Positions 22,681 through 34,962 of a DNA stretch of 64,000 nt are shown in pieces (position 1 is the first letter of the stretch; each line of letters starts with the position of its first letter). A program made the position numbers and the translations under genes. The DNA is from Asparagopsis taxiformis (lineage: Eukaryota > Rhodophyta > Florideophyceae > Bonnemaisoniales > Bonnemaisoniaceae), in the NCBI GenBank assembly GCA_030407315.1, contig JALQPE010000031.1, positions 42,914 through 106,913 on the forward strand, in the 5' to 3' direction. Below the pieces are notes generated by a model that saw only the letters and a program-made list of their open reading frames with translations, had not been told where the DNA came from and did no database searches.

Positions 22681-23665
22681 CAGCCCCACCTTCACACGTG
22701 GACGCCCTGGCCACGCGAGGCCCGTCAGGATACGCCTGAGACACGTGGATTTGGCGCCTATTTGGGTACAATTGCAAACGTCGCAATTGTCCCGAAAAAT
22801 CTCGTTTAAACGAACTTGGTCCGGCTGGTCACGGCGTTGGAGCGCGCGTGAGCGCTCCCTTCGCTTCCAAATCATCGGAGCCGGCCCGTTGGCATCGTTC
22901 TACAATGCTTCGCGTAAGCGTTTTCTGCAATCGAATGCAGTTCCCAGTTCACAACGCGGGTGTGTTTTGGATCAGCGGGATACGCACGTAGGCGGCGGCA
23001 ATCTAGTGTATCTCGTGCCAACGGGCAATACGACAACAGTCGTCAGAGGGTTATTCTAGCCGCGGCTCAGAGGTATAGTGATCGTCGCTTCCCATCCCTT
23101 CATCATCATCGCTTAGGCCGTTGCCTTTTCGTTTCACTCGCTCGCCGTCGCGTTGGCTCGCAGCTTTTTCCTCTTACGTCCCTTTTTCCCCACTGGGTAC
23201 TCCTGGTCACCTCCACGTCCTTCGCCCTTTCGTTTCGTTTTTCCCGCGTGGCTCTCGTCTTCGTCCTCGTTGCACTTTTTCGTCTTCGTTTCGTACGAAC
23301 TAACCACGATGGTTACTAAGCCCAGTACCGATACCAACACTCCGCGGCCCGCCGGCTCAGCTGGAGGCGGAACGAGGAACCCTTTGCAGGGCGCTCCCTC
23401 CCTCGCCAGGGTCGGTGGGCCGCCAGCGACGGAAGCGTCCGTCGCGCCCGCCTCGTCCGTTGTGATGGTTCATGCCGTTACGTCGCAGGCTGTTGCCTCA
23501 TCGTCTCACCCGGTGGCGCCCGTTCCGCCTATCGAGGCAGCTAAGACTGATGTCCCTCGTGGCGATGACGCAGCGGCATCGGACTCATGACCTACGTCAC
23601 CCATCGTCCCGGAGGTCGTAGCCTCGTCCCGTGGTGTAGCCGTCCCGTTGTGTAGCCATGGAGTA
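22681..23665 (+). pseudogene. Possible retroelement leader and gag N-terminus fragment
   Basis: A GC-rich leader with pyrimidine tracts (23160-23290) precedes ATG 23309. The short frame to 23590 is rich in Ala, Pro, Ser and Val (MVTKPSTDTNTPRP...). Composition and position resemble the leader and Gag start of Ty3-3, but there is no conserved domain. It ends where the Harbinger copy begins, near 23665. What it is remains open. Confidence 0.35.
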
Positions 23666-24653
23666 GACGACCGAAGAAGTTCTCTACGATGATGCGATCA
23701 CTTGAAATCTCATTGTTCATCTGTATCTCACGGAGGAAAAGGTCCCGACTGGTAGGCTTTTTCATTGGATGAATCAGCCGAATGTGATGTGCCTCCCCTT
23801 TATATCCCTTGTCCGCTAATATGCCCCACTGATCGGGATATTTAGTAACAAAATATCCATGATCTTCCACTTCGGATGATTCATCCCTAAGGATGAACTG
23901 GCTTTGAAGAATTCTTCAAAGCCAGTTCATGAAATCCAAGGTTGTCATAAAGGATATCAATGTCATTAATAGACCCTGAATAGTGCGTAGTGCACCCAAT
24001 GGCGAAGCCACGTGGAATAACTGAAACTTCAACCTTATAACCGTACATATTGTGCTTGCCGCTAAAGTATGGTTTAGATTATTGTATATTTCCAGTTGGA
24101 CGATTCGTCTGCTGAAATGTGACATCAGTGGCATACCTGCAGTATGGAAACTTGGAAAAGTTTTCTTTTCCTCAGTCTCTTTCTCCATACCGTATTTGGC
24201 CCTTAATTTAGCCACGAGTCTCTTAAAAGGCTCTCCTGATACCACTTTGAGGAACCCCATGATAAGCTTCTCAAATGCCGGGCCCTTGTTTTTAAACATC
24301 CTACCCATGTAATCCCACGTGCCACCGTGCTTGAGTACTGAAAGAGTCATGAACAATGCATCATTTGGTTCTTGGTCAGAGTTGCGGCCTCTTCCAACTT
24401 TCCACTTGGACTTCACATGATTAACCATAGTCTTCCTGAGAGATCCAAATTAGGATGATGTAAAATTTGTCATCTGTTTGATAGCTTTTGCGCCTTCTTC
24501 CTCGAAAAATCCATCCATCACGGGGCTGGATGACTTGTCTTCATCTACGATCTCTGGGCGCGGGCCGTCTTGTTACGCCGTAATTCGCTCTCTGCGCTCC
24601 TCAGATACTTCAGAAAACATGCGCAAGGTGCGAAATTCATCGGAGCGTTGCAT
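23665..24653 (-). pseudogene. Harbinger transposase (DDE_Tnp_4), two stops and a palindrome
   Basis: This is the nuclease that cuts and pastes the element. From ATG 24653 the frame holds two in-frame TAA codons near 24573 and 24450, then the N-terminal domain. One frame lower comes the DDE core: YFSGKHNMYGYKVEVSV, then GSINDIDIL, then DQWGILADKGYKG and ENFFGRL. A 38-bp perfect palindrome at 23893-23930 interrupts the core between the second motif and EDHGYF. Removing 19 nt (one arm) restores the frame exactly. Confidence 0.88.
23893..23930. repeat. Perfect 38-bp palindrome inside Harbinger transposase
   Basis: The arms are 23893-23911 and 23912-23930 with no spacer, centred on GAAGAATTCTTC. 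It breaks the transposase frame. Confidence 0.95.
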
Positions 24654-25782
24654 CGTTGAAAAATTGAAGATTAGTGATATGAAAGGGTGATGAGTGTGGT
24701 GAGAGAGTGTTGGTACTGTTGTACAAGGCAGAAGACTCTATTTATACGCTATGAAGCATCTTTTTCTAGAGGAACAGATCTTTTCGGAATTGATCTAGTG
24801 CTCAGGAAGAGATGTATGAATTAGGAAATAGGTCGGTCTTTGATCAAATACTGGACCTTTGACGATTTCATTAATTTACTACGGAAAAGGACATTCTTGA
24901 TCAATTTTTGTTTTTTTGGTAGTTGTCCCTGTTCTCATGAATAAACTAATGTAATTGAGCATATTTTCAATAAATGACTGAAAACTCTATAGAGAGAGCA
25001 AACCTATTAAAAAGGACCTTCGTAAGAAAGATCGTGACATATCTCGACATGCTTTTTGAAGCAATCACGGCCTTTCTGGTGGTGACATATAAAGACATCC
25101 TTTCGGTATAGTCGTTTGCAAGTAGAACATACGAACATTGGTTTCTTCGTTCCCTTGCAAATATCGCAGCGACCTTGATAGATAGCATTGCTATGCCTAC
25201 CATTGGAAGTCCTGCGAGTTCGAGTAGTCGGTGTCAAATGAGTTCCAATGCCACTACCGCTCTCCTTCTCTTCCATATCAGGTGCATCTGATTCTCTCTG
25301 ACGTAATCCAATTGCATCCATGGAGTTTTCAATCAGTCCTTCAGCCAATTGTGTATAGAACTGATGAGGTGTCATCCTGCCCCTGTTATTCATGGCTCCA
25401 CAGTATAGCTTCCAGGCATCCACGACGCATATGGCCAAAAGCGACGTGTTGATACGTTCCGACCATTCCTTGACTTCAAATTTCTTCTCCAGCAAAAGGT
25501 TGTCTTGGTGACATCGGTTGTGACAGTCAACCTGCGAGCAAGTCACATAATAGGCCTCACATACTTGTGGGATCGGAATATCAATTTCCTCCTTCCATGT
25601 CCTGCCATTCCTGCTTCGATAACGCTCTCGGAATATTGGCGTCCCAGGCTGAGTAGTACCAGCTGTACCAATAAAGTACCTTCTGTCACGGTCGATCCAC
25701 ATCACTGCCATCAGATCAGGGCCCTCCCTATCTTTAGCAACCATAGACACGTGTTCACCCTTTCCCGAAATCTCCAAGTGTG

Positions 25783-28341
25783 TAGGGGTGATCAAAGTCC
25801 TCAGTCCGGTTCGTCCTGGACCGGTCCAGGTGTTTTAAGTCCAGTATCGCAATCACCGTGAACAGATGGTCCTAGTCCCCAAATCGTAGAGAGATTTTCG
25901 AAATCAGACTGGGACCACCTTCGGTCCTGCTCAACAGTCCATCGGCATTGTCTCACTTCCTCCGTCCGGCTCGAAAATAAAACATTCAGGACCGGCCGGT
26001 TCAGGAAGAAGGTGGCTGGGACCGGTCCAGACCGAGGGGGCTAGGTTCTGCGCAAAGCTGTATTCGATAGGTCATTTGAACGCAATAAAATAATTGTGTG
26101 CAGATTCCAAAATATGTACGAAGGATCCACTCTTCGACGAAGAGTCTCCGTACCAATCAACCGTCACAATAAGGATCACAATCGCTCTCGACAAAACTAT
26201 TGGCTCCAGTGCTTCCCTTCCCCCGCTATCTCAAGGTTCGACAAACTCCCAGAGTGTTTCTGAGCCGGCATGCAAAAAACAGAAGAGCGACGTGTGGAAC
26301 TTTTTCACCAAGACAGAACGCAATGGTGATGAAACCATACAATGTATGCTCTGCACTCAACCATTCAGTAGGAGATCAAGAGTTAGTACTCTCAAGAGGC
26401 ATGCGCAGCGGAAACACAGTTTTCTACTGGACGATCGACAAACAACATTTTCGGCGGATGGCATCATTCGCAGTGTTTCATTCACACCTAGAGAAGAGAT
26501 TGATGAGCGTTACACAAAATTAATATGTCACTTCATTACCGACGCTTGCTTGCCGTTCTCACTTGTTGAGAACTCTTCCTTCGCTGCACTTTTGCGAACG
26601 CTTGATAGCCGATATGATTTACCCTCACGGCACACAATCCGTCGAAGAGTTCTTAATGAATTTTCAGAGTCACGAGCACAGCTGAAGTAATTGTTGGCTA
26701 CTGTACCAGGAAAAATTTCTCTTACGTGTGATGCCTGGTCTTCCCGCGTGTTCAAGGGATACATCGGCATCACGGTGCACTGGATTGATCACGATTGGAA
26801 TCTCAAAGCAGTTACTCTAGACTTCAAGCCTTTCCCAACACCACATACAGGTGAATCTGCTGCAACGATTCTAAGCGAAGTATTGGATGAATTACACATA
26901 AGTTCAGAATTTATCTCTATAACGACTGACAATGGGAGTGATATCGTGGCTGGAGTACGCATTCTGTACAGATCATTACAAACGAGTAGTCAAAATAATT
27001 TAGTTCAGGTACACACTCGTTGCGTAGCACATGTCATCAATTTGGCAGTCAGGGAGTGTTTCAGTCTGGTTCATGATGAATTTTGGACAATTAGAAAGCT
27101 CATATCATCGATAAGATGTTCCACAAAACGGCGAGATATGTTCGACTCTTTGAAGAAAGAAATGGGTTCATGTTATGCTACGATCCCTTGTCTAGATGTG
27201 GAAGCCAGATGGTCCTCTACTTATCAAATGCTTCTGAATGCGTACAAAGTTCGCAATGTACTAAATGGAGTTGCACATCGAGTACGCGAGCTGCATGAAT
27301 ACATTGTGTCAGAATCTGACTGGGATCGAGCAAAACGAGTTGCTGAATTTCTGGAAACTGCAGCCAGTATAAGTGAACATCAGTCTGGTTCACTGTATGT
27401 TACCCTAATTATTTGCTCACCAGCATATCAGAAATTGATGGAGAAATGTGAGCGGGCTGTGGCTGTCAATGACAATGTGTTGCTAGGAATTACAAAGAAG
27501 ATGATGACAAGACTAGAAGACTACAAAGAATTAATATGTTCTGAGACCGCTAATTTGGCTCGCATACTGGACCCAAGGTTTTCGAATGACATTCTGAATG
27601 ATTATGGCGTTCTTCGGCGTAATGTTAACCTCGTCTGTGATGTCGTTGACGAAGCGTCACAAAAGAAAAATAGAGAAGGGGAGAAGGGTGGTGTGCTTGC
27701 TAAAATACTGAGTGAAGACCAACACCCTCTTTCCAGTCCTTATGATGAGATTTCGAGATATATACAATCCACAACAATTGGTGATATGTCTATTGATCCC
27801 TTGTTATGGTGGAAGACGAATGAGAGCCGCTTCCCCTCAATTGCTATCGTGGCTAGGGATATCCTCTCCTTGCAAGCAACATCTGCAGCTGGTGAATCCC
27901 TATTTTCGCTAAGTGGTAATGTTGTAAGCGCTAGTAGGTCATCTCTATCTGATGAATCTATATCTGCATGTGTATTGTTGAAGGCATGGAACAGATTTTT
28001 CAGTAGCAGGAAAGGGTAAATTTTCTTCCAATGCAGCGTTTGAAAGGATTATCGGGTCCTAATGAAATCCGATTGTACCTCTTTGATTCGGTTCGAAACC
28101 GGTCCGAATGGTGAATCTCTCGGTCCGGTCCTGTTCTACGTGGAGACGTACTGGTCCAGTCCTTCGGAGGATCATATGAAATTGCTGTCGCTTCTATCCG
28201 TTCTCTGCACAACTGGTTCGGTTCGCGTTTTTATGTATGTCACTAGTCACAGTTCAAATCCTTTCTGTGTGGACCGGCTACAGTCCGTAGAATCCGAATT
28301 GTCCAATATTTGGACTTGGTCCAGGACTTTGATCAGCCCTA
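25783..28341 (+). mobile_element. hAT DNA transposon, complete ends (hAT-1)
   Basis: This 2559-bp element has 18-bp terminal inverted repeats TAGGGGTGATCAAAGTCC (left) and TAGGGCTGATCAAAGTCC (right, complement), one mismatch. The 8-bp target duplication CAAGTGTG is at 25775-25782 and 28342-28349, as expected for hAT. Both ends carry clusters of ACCGGTCC-like motifs (for example 25816-25831, 26018-26035, 28098-28135), likely transposase binding sites. It is inserted in the piggyBac-like gene. Confidence 0.95.
26094..28019 (+). pseudogene. hAT-1 transposase with one in-frame UAA
   Basis: It moves the element. A BED zinc finger is near residues 64-110 (VWNFFTK, CMLCTQPF, H....H). The catalytic core has TCDAWSSRVFKGY, SITTDNGSD and HTRCVAHVINLAV. 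The hATC dimerisation end has DPLLWWKTNE.RFP and SAAGESLFS. UAA at 26688-26690 is the only stop; the frame is otherwise open for about 640 codons, so this copy is nearly intact. No ATG precedes the BED finger in frame (it opens with TTG), so the N-terminus may be spliced or the start lost. Confidence 0.9.
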
Positions 28342-28623
28342 CAAGTGTGACAGATGCTGAAGCGGGTATCCCTTTGTGGCATTCTTGACGGCACCAGTGA
28401 AACGTAGTCCATGCTTGAAGAGTATTTCTGCCGTTTCAACAGAGGAAAAGTATGAATCAACACACACCAGGCAGTGTATATAAAACCATGGCTCGACGAG
28501 CCTTAATGTGACGGCAGCACCATGCGTCGTTTCGGAATCGAATGATTTTCCACGCGTCTCCTCAGCTGACATCACCACATCCATCCTGATAATTATGCCA
28601 CTATTGCCACATGATGCAGTTTC

Positions 28624-28673
28624 AAGCTCACATCCATTCTCGGGCTTATAAGCCCGAGAATGGATGTGAGCTT
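28624..28673. repeat. Perfect 50-bp palindrome inside piggyBac-like gene
   Basis: The arms are 28624-28648 and 28649-28673 with no spacer, centred on GGGCTTATAAGCCC. On the minus strand one arm encodes the segment before the core (PENGCELE); the other has no coding role. Confidence 0.95.
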
Positions 28674-29781
28674 ATACGGTCCATTGCATCGCAATGTGGG
28701 TGTCCAATGTCGATCCAGTCACCTCCCAGACCATACCACCTTGACATAATCTCACCGACACATATTGAATCGGAAGGGAATACCTGAGAGCTTGTGTGGT
28801 CATTGATGGCGGTGATAAACTCGGATATGACACCCCACCGGTCTTTTTCGTCACTAACCTTGGATTAAGTCACGTACTGTCTCAACTCTTCAAACTGTTT
28901 GCATGACATGATGTGTTCTAACATTGGTACGGAAATGTATTTAGTCCCAGACTAACTACTCCAGAGTGACATGAGTACAATGACTCCAAAATACTTCAGG
29001 ATCTCTCCCAGCGAGGTAGGTTTAGATTCCGCTTTTCCAGCTCGTAATTGGAGTATGAGACGATAGTGCTCAAAAATCCCATCGGAAACATCCACTGGAA
29101 ATAGTCATACGGTGTCATATCTAATGGGCCGTGCCCTTCAAATATTATCTCATTCAGTAGACCAATCACCCTCCACGACCGAGTGGGGCGCCAGAAATTC
29201 ATTTGCATTGATACATCAGACACGGTCCATTCTACGTCATTGCAGATGACAATTGGCTCACCGGTTGACTCAGTGTCACATGGCAGAGTATTTCACTCGT
29301 ACTCATGTCACGTTCTTGCGGCGTGACTGCATCTGATTTTTCGGCCTCATTCTCGTCACTCCTGGTCTCTTGAGCTTAAACTTCCCCTTCTGTTACTTTT
29401 TCTTCTGTATCATCGGCAGGTGCCTTGAGACTGCTGAGACGCAGGGCTTTCACCTTTTTACCATCGGCTAGCTCCCACTCAGCCTCGATACATGTCATCA
29501 ATCGCTTGTTGCCTCTCTCCTTAATGACTGGAATGACAGTTCTGGATATCATCTTTGTCTTCCATCCGGCGCCATACATCCTGCGACACTTGGAGATAGA
29601 TGTCAGTTGTCTGGCAGGGGCGAGGACCGTGTTTCCGATAACTTGGCGACAATCAAGTGGTTTCACCATTTTTTGTGATTTCGGGATTGCAATGGAGTTG
29701 TCGTGGTCTGCTGACGTGAGAATTAGGGGATTAGGCTAATCCCATAATTTCAGCATTCTCTCTGCCCTGCCATACCATCAA

Positions 29782-29882
29782 TGACGAATTATTTACAGTA
29801 CTTACAGTGATCCTAACTAGTTATAGTCGCCGTCGAGATCAGCGCAACAATAAAGGAGCCAAGGAACATCGATTCTGTCACA
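29782..29882 (+). repeat. 5' LTR of copia-2
   Basis: 101 bp, TGACGAATT to CTGTCACA. The block AGTACTTACAGTGATCCTAA continues to ATCGATTCT and is repeated at 39889-39969. Confidence 0.93.
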
Positions 29883-29902
29883 GGTTATGAGCCCAATACG
29901 CT
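29883..29902 (+). other. Primer-binding site of copia-2 (tRNA-Met anticodon arm)
   Basis: GGTTATGAGCCCAATACGCT follows the LTR directly. Its complement folds as the 5' half of a tRNA-Met anticodon arm, with TTGGG stem and CTCATAA loop. Drosophila copia is known to prime from a half tRNA-iMet in this way. Confidence 0.8.
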
Positions 29903-30111
29903 AACCTCTTTACACCCCACCCACCTCATCCACCATCTTTCCCAATACACCCTGCGCCACTCAACAAATCCGGCAACAGCGCACACCACCGCCCAAAAGC
30001 GCGAACCACTGCACCCTTTGCTCAAAAAGCACGGCTACTACCCGCCCCCGATCAACCATCCCGGCGTCGAATCAACCTACCACATACGCAACTCATCAGA
30101 GCTCATTTATC

Positions 30112-30757
30112 ATGACTTCAACCACAACAACTGTCCCCATTCAGCATCAACTAGAAATACCATTACTCACGTCAGGCAATTTCATCCCATGGCGTATAAC
30201 AGTTGATCACTTCGCGCGATCACAAGGAGTATAACTACTTATATCAGCCCACTCCAGAATCTGCTGATCCCACTATCCACAATGAACACTGCACGAAACA
30301 TGCACAAGCACAGCTCTTAGTCCTGTCCACGATATCTCCAGAAGTCATGCAACACTTCACGGAAAATGAGTTTAATGGAGAAATCCATTTGCTATACAAC
30401 GAAATAAAGGTTATCCTCTCCTCCCCGAATCCGGAACACACACCGGACAATCTACGTCGTAAAGCACGCGACATACACTGTGATCCCACACTCCCTATTT
30501 CAGGATACATCGAAAAACAAAACCAACTCCGCACTCTCATGATACGCGCAGCATATCCTGATATCGAAAACGAACAAACCACATTGAGGTTCATGTTAGA
30601 TGGCCTTGAAGACAAGCAAGATTGGGTACTACTTCTACAGATCATTTCTGCTCACGCGGACTTACATCCAAAGAAACCACTGTCCCTTGATCAAGTCATT
30701 TCAATGATGACAAAACATGACAGTATCCGTCTTCGTGCTCGTCCCTCTCCACATTAA
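30112..30757 (+). pseudogene. gag: copia-2 Gag, one frameshift
   Basis: ATG 30112 opens a Gag start (NFIPWRITVDHFA), which shifts frame near 30228 and then runs open to 30757 with the UBN2-like core (GYIEKQNQLRTLM...AYPDIENE.TTLRFMLDGL). It is the capsid protein. A knuckle follows at 30895. Confidence 0.82.
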
Positions 30758-30894
30758 CACCACCTCCACACCCTAGACGCCATCGCCATTCATACCCATG
30801 GCGCAATTATGATCGAAACCACAAACCTTCCCGACAACACAACTTCCATCCGGCCAACAACATTCCACGCCCATTCAACCGTCACGGACGTTGG

Positions 30895-30936
30895 TGCAAA
30901 TACCACGGCACAGACACCCATTCTACAGAAAATTGC
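30895..30936 (+). other. copia-2 nucleocapsid zinc knuckle of CHHC type
   Basis: The 14 residues CKYHGTDTHSTENC have spacing CX2HX4HX4C. The usual retroviral knuckle is CX2CX4HX4C. Copia-3 has the same variant at 44073-44114. Confidence 0.8.
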
Positions 30937-31099
30937 AATATGCGCAAAATGTTTGAGAGCTTCCTAACATCCAACAATTCTTTTCAACTTTCTCAGGCTC
31001 ATCGAACGACTCCATCAGCTCCCTCCAGCTCCACCAATGAAACCAATCTGCCCCTCTCACACGTCTCATCTTCAGATGAAGTCATGAATTACCCAACTC

Positions 31100-31877
31100 G
31101 TATATTCTCGACTCGGGAGCTAATCCAACACATCTAACCGTACCGCCTCCGGGACTCCCCGTGAACACTTCCACCACAATTTGTGCAGATCGCCATCCCT
31201 CCATCACTACGCACCGTGGCCATACCTCACACCCCCTCACAAGTTCGAGTCAGCTCCCACCGCATAATGTCCTCGTAGCTCCTCACCTTGAGTCAAACCT
31301 ACTTTCCATCGGACAAGTCGCCAAGAAACACGACGTACTGTTTCAAAACGAGTTTGCCTACATTAAAATACCAACTTACCCTCCACCAAAGAATGAAGTC
31401 ATTGCAGCAATACCTAAATCAAGCGACGTATTATATCGCTTGCACACGCCCCTCCAATTACGAATACAAGAAAAGCGCAGCAAGAAAAAACTCCCACGAA
31501 CGCTTGCCTCTAGCCACACAGCAAGAGCTTTCCCACTAAAACGCAAGCACACCACGAAACTGAGTACCACTGGTCGCCCACCATCGCATACCCCGATCAT
31601 ACCCAACAAAACAGTTCAGAAGAAACATATTTCACATCCTTCAAAGACAATCACGTCCATACACAAGAAAATTCACAAAACGTCTACTGCCCCGAAGTCA
31701 AGAATATCGACCAAGCCAAGACCACGCATCAAAGCCGACCTCCCTTCTACAATTCGGGACTACCACACATGGCATTTGAAACGGAATCAAATTTACCCTC
31801 AAAAGATCCATTACATGGCCAAACATAGACTGGTACCGCATATGCTTCGCTCACTCTTACGCCCTCCTCCTCGCTAG
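31100..31877 (+). pseudogene. copia-2 protease and linker
   Basis: The active site LDSGANPTHL is at about 31107-31136, followed by NLLSIGQVAKKHDVLF. The chain runs on through a basic linker to DYHTWHLKRNQIYPQKIHYM, the GAG-pre-integrase start. The frame differs from that of the knuckle segment upstream. Confidence 0.8.
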
Positions 31878-31879
31878 TT

Positions 31880-32599
31880 CTCCTTCTCAGGCTGCGCAAA
31901 AGGCAAAACCCATGCAGCTCCCTTCCGGCGACGCAACTGTTCCCACTCGATCGGCAGCCACCTGCACACAGATGTGTGCGGTCCCTTTCCGGAAACCTCC
32001 CTCACCAACAATCGCTTCTTCATCACGTTCCTCGATGAAGGAAGTCGCTTCCTAACCCTCCGATGCATGCCAACCAAATCATGACCGCGACACATCTCAT
32101 ACACCACATCAACGACACCACGGCTCACACGACCTATGTCATCAAGCACATCACATCCGACAATGCCCTTGAGTATTACTCGCATGAACTCCAAAAATTC
32201 TACAGAACACACAGCGTACAAACACATCCAACCGTTCCGCACACACCGCAGGAGAACTCCCTCGCGGAACGAGTGAATCGCACAATAATGAATACAGCCC
32301 GTGCAACACTCCTCTCCTCTGATCTTCCAATCACGCTTTGGGAATACGCGGCGATGGCAGCCGCGGACACATATAATCATACACCACACTCCGCCCATGG
32401 ACAATTACCAATCGCGCTCTGGAACAACTACACTCCCGAAGTGCACACATTATTACCATTTGGCACACACTGTGTGCCAAATGGTAATAATGCCTGGCAG
32501 GGATTCGTTCACGACCCAGCCCTACATCACATACTCCACCCTCGTGCGACACTCGTTCATTACATTGGACGAAGCGACGAGCGGCACTATTTCATATAA
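31880..32599 (+). pseudogene. copia-2 integrase
   Basis: The first part (31890-32080) has SHLHTDVCGPF with the first catalytic Asp. After a frame change, 32063-32599 has the second Asp (SDNALEYY) and Glu (ENSLAERVNRT), then the C-terminal fold ending VHYIGRSDERHYF. A palindrome at 32448-32492 adds a foreign stretch after LLPFGT. Confidence 0.85.
32448..32492. repeat. 45-bp palindrome inside copia-2 integrase
   Basis: The arms are 32448-32469 and 32471-32492 (22 nt each) with a one-base centre. The arms match perfectly. The encoded segment has no counterpart in copia-3. Confidence 0.95.
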
Positions 32600-32719
32600 A
32601 ATCGTGCCAACAGCAAAGTTAGCGATGCCGCATGGCTGACTTCACGATATATAATCCCAACAACGATTCCATATGCACCACACTACCATCATCCTATCAT
32701 GCTCATGCACCCACAGTAT

Positions 32720-33655
32720 TCACAGAACCAAAGAACATCAAACAAGCTAGGCAAGCTCCAGATGCCTCTCAGTGGGAAATCGCGTGGAACAACTAATTAG
32801 ACAGCCTAGAAGCAAGAGGCGTACTCACCTTCATACCCAAATCCAACATACCGTCAAACACCAAACTTCTCCCAGTCACAAAGGTCCTTAAGCTCAAGAA
32901 AGCCAACAATGGTGAACCCACCCTACGCAAAGTACGTTGCACCATTCGAGGTGACCAACAAGAATCAGGTATACACTACTATCCACATGACCTTTCCAGC
33001 CCTGTCGCCAGCCGCGATGCGATCCGTTCCGCACTCGCATTGACAGCATTACATGATTTCCATACTTTCCACTGGGATTTAAAGTCTGCATTTTTGCATG
33101 AACTCTTCACAGAGGATCGCAGCATATTCATCCATCAACCCCGCCGCTTTGACGGCACTCACAAATATCCCTACCACGTTGCTAAGCTGACAGGCAACAT
33201 GTACGGAAGTCGCCAAGCCTGCAAAATAATTACAGAAGGCTTGGCAGACTTCCTAACACTCTCACAATTCTCTCGGTTAGCATCAGACGCATGTTCTTTC
33301 ATACTTAACCATTGTAAGAAGCCAAGCCGATTCGTATTGCTCGTTATCACCGTCGATGATTTTTTGGTGATAACTAACCACACCCCACTTACAGACAAAG
33401 TCAAAGCACGTCTACAACAAAAATATTCATTGAAAGACCTCGGCCAAGTACAACACCTACTTGGGTGGAAATTCACGCACAACAACGATGGCATAACCAT
33501 CTCACAGCCAAGTTACATCTGAGCACTCATTGAAAGATTTGGACAAGATCAGGTAAAAACATTTTCGTCACCCATCGCTTCTGAGCTTCTGGTCGACAAC
33601 CCTGCCAACAGTAGTGACCTTGACGCAACGCAGTTCGACTAAAAGAGCCTGATAG
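32720..33655 (+). pseudogene. copia-2 reverse transcriptase, 5' part
   Basis: The RT is readable from EPKNIKQARQAPDASQWE through LKLKKANNGEPTLRKVRC, HWDLKSAFLHE, the GSRQAC motif and VITVDDFLV (catalytic Asp pair) to SLKDLGQVQHLLGWKF. There are in-frame stops near 32796, 33520 and 33640. Ty3-2 is inserted at 33655 in the segment that continues as GSLRYLCDSTRPD at 39166. Confidence 0.88.
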
Positions 33656-33977
33656 TGTAGACTACAGGTAGACTGCGGCTGTGGGGAAAATTTTGACTCT
33701 GTCCTGCGGGGTCGAAGGACGGCCAGGCTTGTGAGCCTTTTATGTAAAAATCCTAGTCCCAGAAGGAAAGTAGGTTGAGAAACCCGGCGTGGGTGACACC
33801 GGAATGATGTGGAACCTGGCGTGGGTGCCACGCACAGGCTGATAGAATCATTCTATCGTAATGATTACGCTATTGAATCATACCGCAAACGGTACCTATC
33901 ACTGCCAGTCCCTACAACAAGTGCCTGCATAGAGAACTGCAGTCTACCGGTACCTGCACGGAGCATTGCAGTCTACA
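33656..33977 (-). repeat. 3' LTR of Ty3-2
   Basis: 322 bp, TGTAGACTACAGG to GCAGTCTACA on the plus strand. It differs from the 5' LTR at three positions. Confidence 0.95.
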
Positions 33978-34906
33978 CGGCCCCTGAGCGTTCGAAAGGA
34001 AGGAGAACGTTCAAGAAGAAAACTGAATGCTCTGTTTGGCGCGTTTGACCAGGTCCTTTTCCCGATTGTGTGTTTGAAGGAAGTCCTGTACCATATCAGG
34101 CATGTCTTCAAAAGGGTAGTGAGCGGCACCCAGGTTCGGTCAATCTCGTCGGGTAGTCCGAGCCACTGAACATGTAGAAAAATACCATCATGGTCTTCGC
34201 CAATGCCGATGATTTTGTCGACAAGTTCATACTGTGCCTCAGTGCGATCGGCAAGCTCGAGTAGTGATTCAGAGACGGGCTTGTTTTGGTCAGCATTGCG
34301 GTACAAAAGCAGACGTGCGCAGTGTACCTTCTCGATTTCGCCGCCGTTGAGTTTCGCTACGTCGTAGACAAGATCGCTGTGTATTTTGACATTACGTCTA
34401 GGACCCTGCCAACGGAAGTTAAGTTTGTGCCCCTTGTCCTGAGCACGGCGCACAAGAACAAAGTCGCCAACAGAGAAGTATGGGGTGATGATATTTGTAC
34501 GTTTGTTGTGGGCGTCGATTTGCTTTTTTCGAGCAAGTGTGAGCCGTTCGGCTGTTTCCTTGTGCATCTTGTCAATTGAATTGTGAAGAGCATCGATTTG
34601 GACCAGCTGCTCAGCACGAATGTGTTCAATACTCTTGGTTTCGGAATTCGGCACGCCACTTACAAGGACATTCCGGCGAGGTTGGATGGAAGTCATAACT
34701 TCAAGTGGAGTGCGAAACGTTCCTGTAGGCCTCTTGCCAAGGCGTTCAAGTGGCGCCTCGTTCAAAATTGATGTGATGAGCGGGATTGTGGTCGGCCAGT
34801 CTTGCGGAGCAAGCTTGAGCTCGGTAAGTAGCGCGGTACAAGCTGCACAGATATTCCTGTTGATGTTTTCAACTGTACCATTGACCCAAGGGGAGTCACT
34901 CCCCAT
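33978..34906 (-). pseudogene. Ty3-2 integrase C-terminus and chromodomain-like end
   Basis: The open frame starts before the catalytic Glu (SPWVNGTVENINRN) and carries the C-terminal DNA-binding fold (PYFSVGDFVLVRRA, then WQGPRR). A weak chromodomain (YELVDKIIGI...VQWLGL..EIDRTW) follows. The frame continues into the LTR. It is separated from the rest of integrase by the palindrome at 34902-34962. Confidence 0.85.
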
Positions 34907-34962
34907 CCGTCACAACTTCACTGTCGCCTACGGTAGGCGACAGTGAAGTTGTGACGGATGGG
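34902..34962. repeat. 61-bp palindrome inside Ty3-2 integrase
   Basis: Arms of 30 nt (34902-34931 and 34933-34962) match perfectly around one base. It falls between the second Asp and the Glu of the catalytic triad. On the coding strand one arm encodes PIRHNFTVAY; the other has no coding role and shifts the frame. Confidence 0.97.

Larger units (their letters stand above)
23665..24995 (-). mobile_element. PIF/Harbinger DNA transposon, 3' truncated
   Basis: The 5' end at about 24995 abuts the stop of the piggyBac-like gene. The transposase reads from 24653 down to about 23665, where it is cut within the last conserved block (ENFFGRL). The 5' non-coding part matches 15650-15980 in reverse. Terminal repeats and TTA duplications could not be fixed. 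Confidence 0.8.
25007..29669 (-). pseudogene. piggyBac-like transposase (DDE_Tnp_1_7), split by hAT-1
   Basis: The protein is in pieces on the minus strand. The N-terminus is at 29669-29376 from ATG 29669 (basic, PVIKERGNKR). 29223-28996 has the domain start (DYFQWMFPMGF). 28620-28350 has the core (VCVDSYFSSVETAEILFKHGL, TGAVKN). After the hAT, 25782-25007 has VDCHNRCHQDNLLLEKKF, VVDAWKLY and a C-terminal Cys/His finger (CDIC....CSTC....C....GRDC...H). The hAT sits between GYP.. and the later core. A 50-bp palindrome at 28624-28673 and further stops show decay. It ends with a stop beside the Harbinger copy. Confidence 0.8.
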
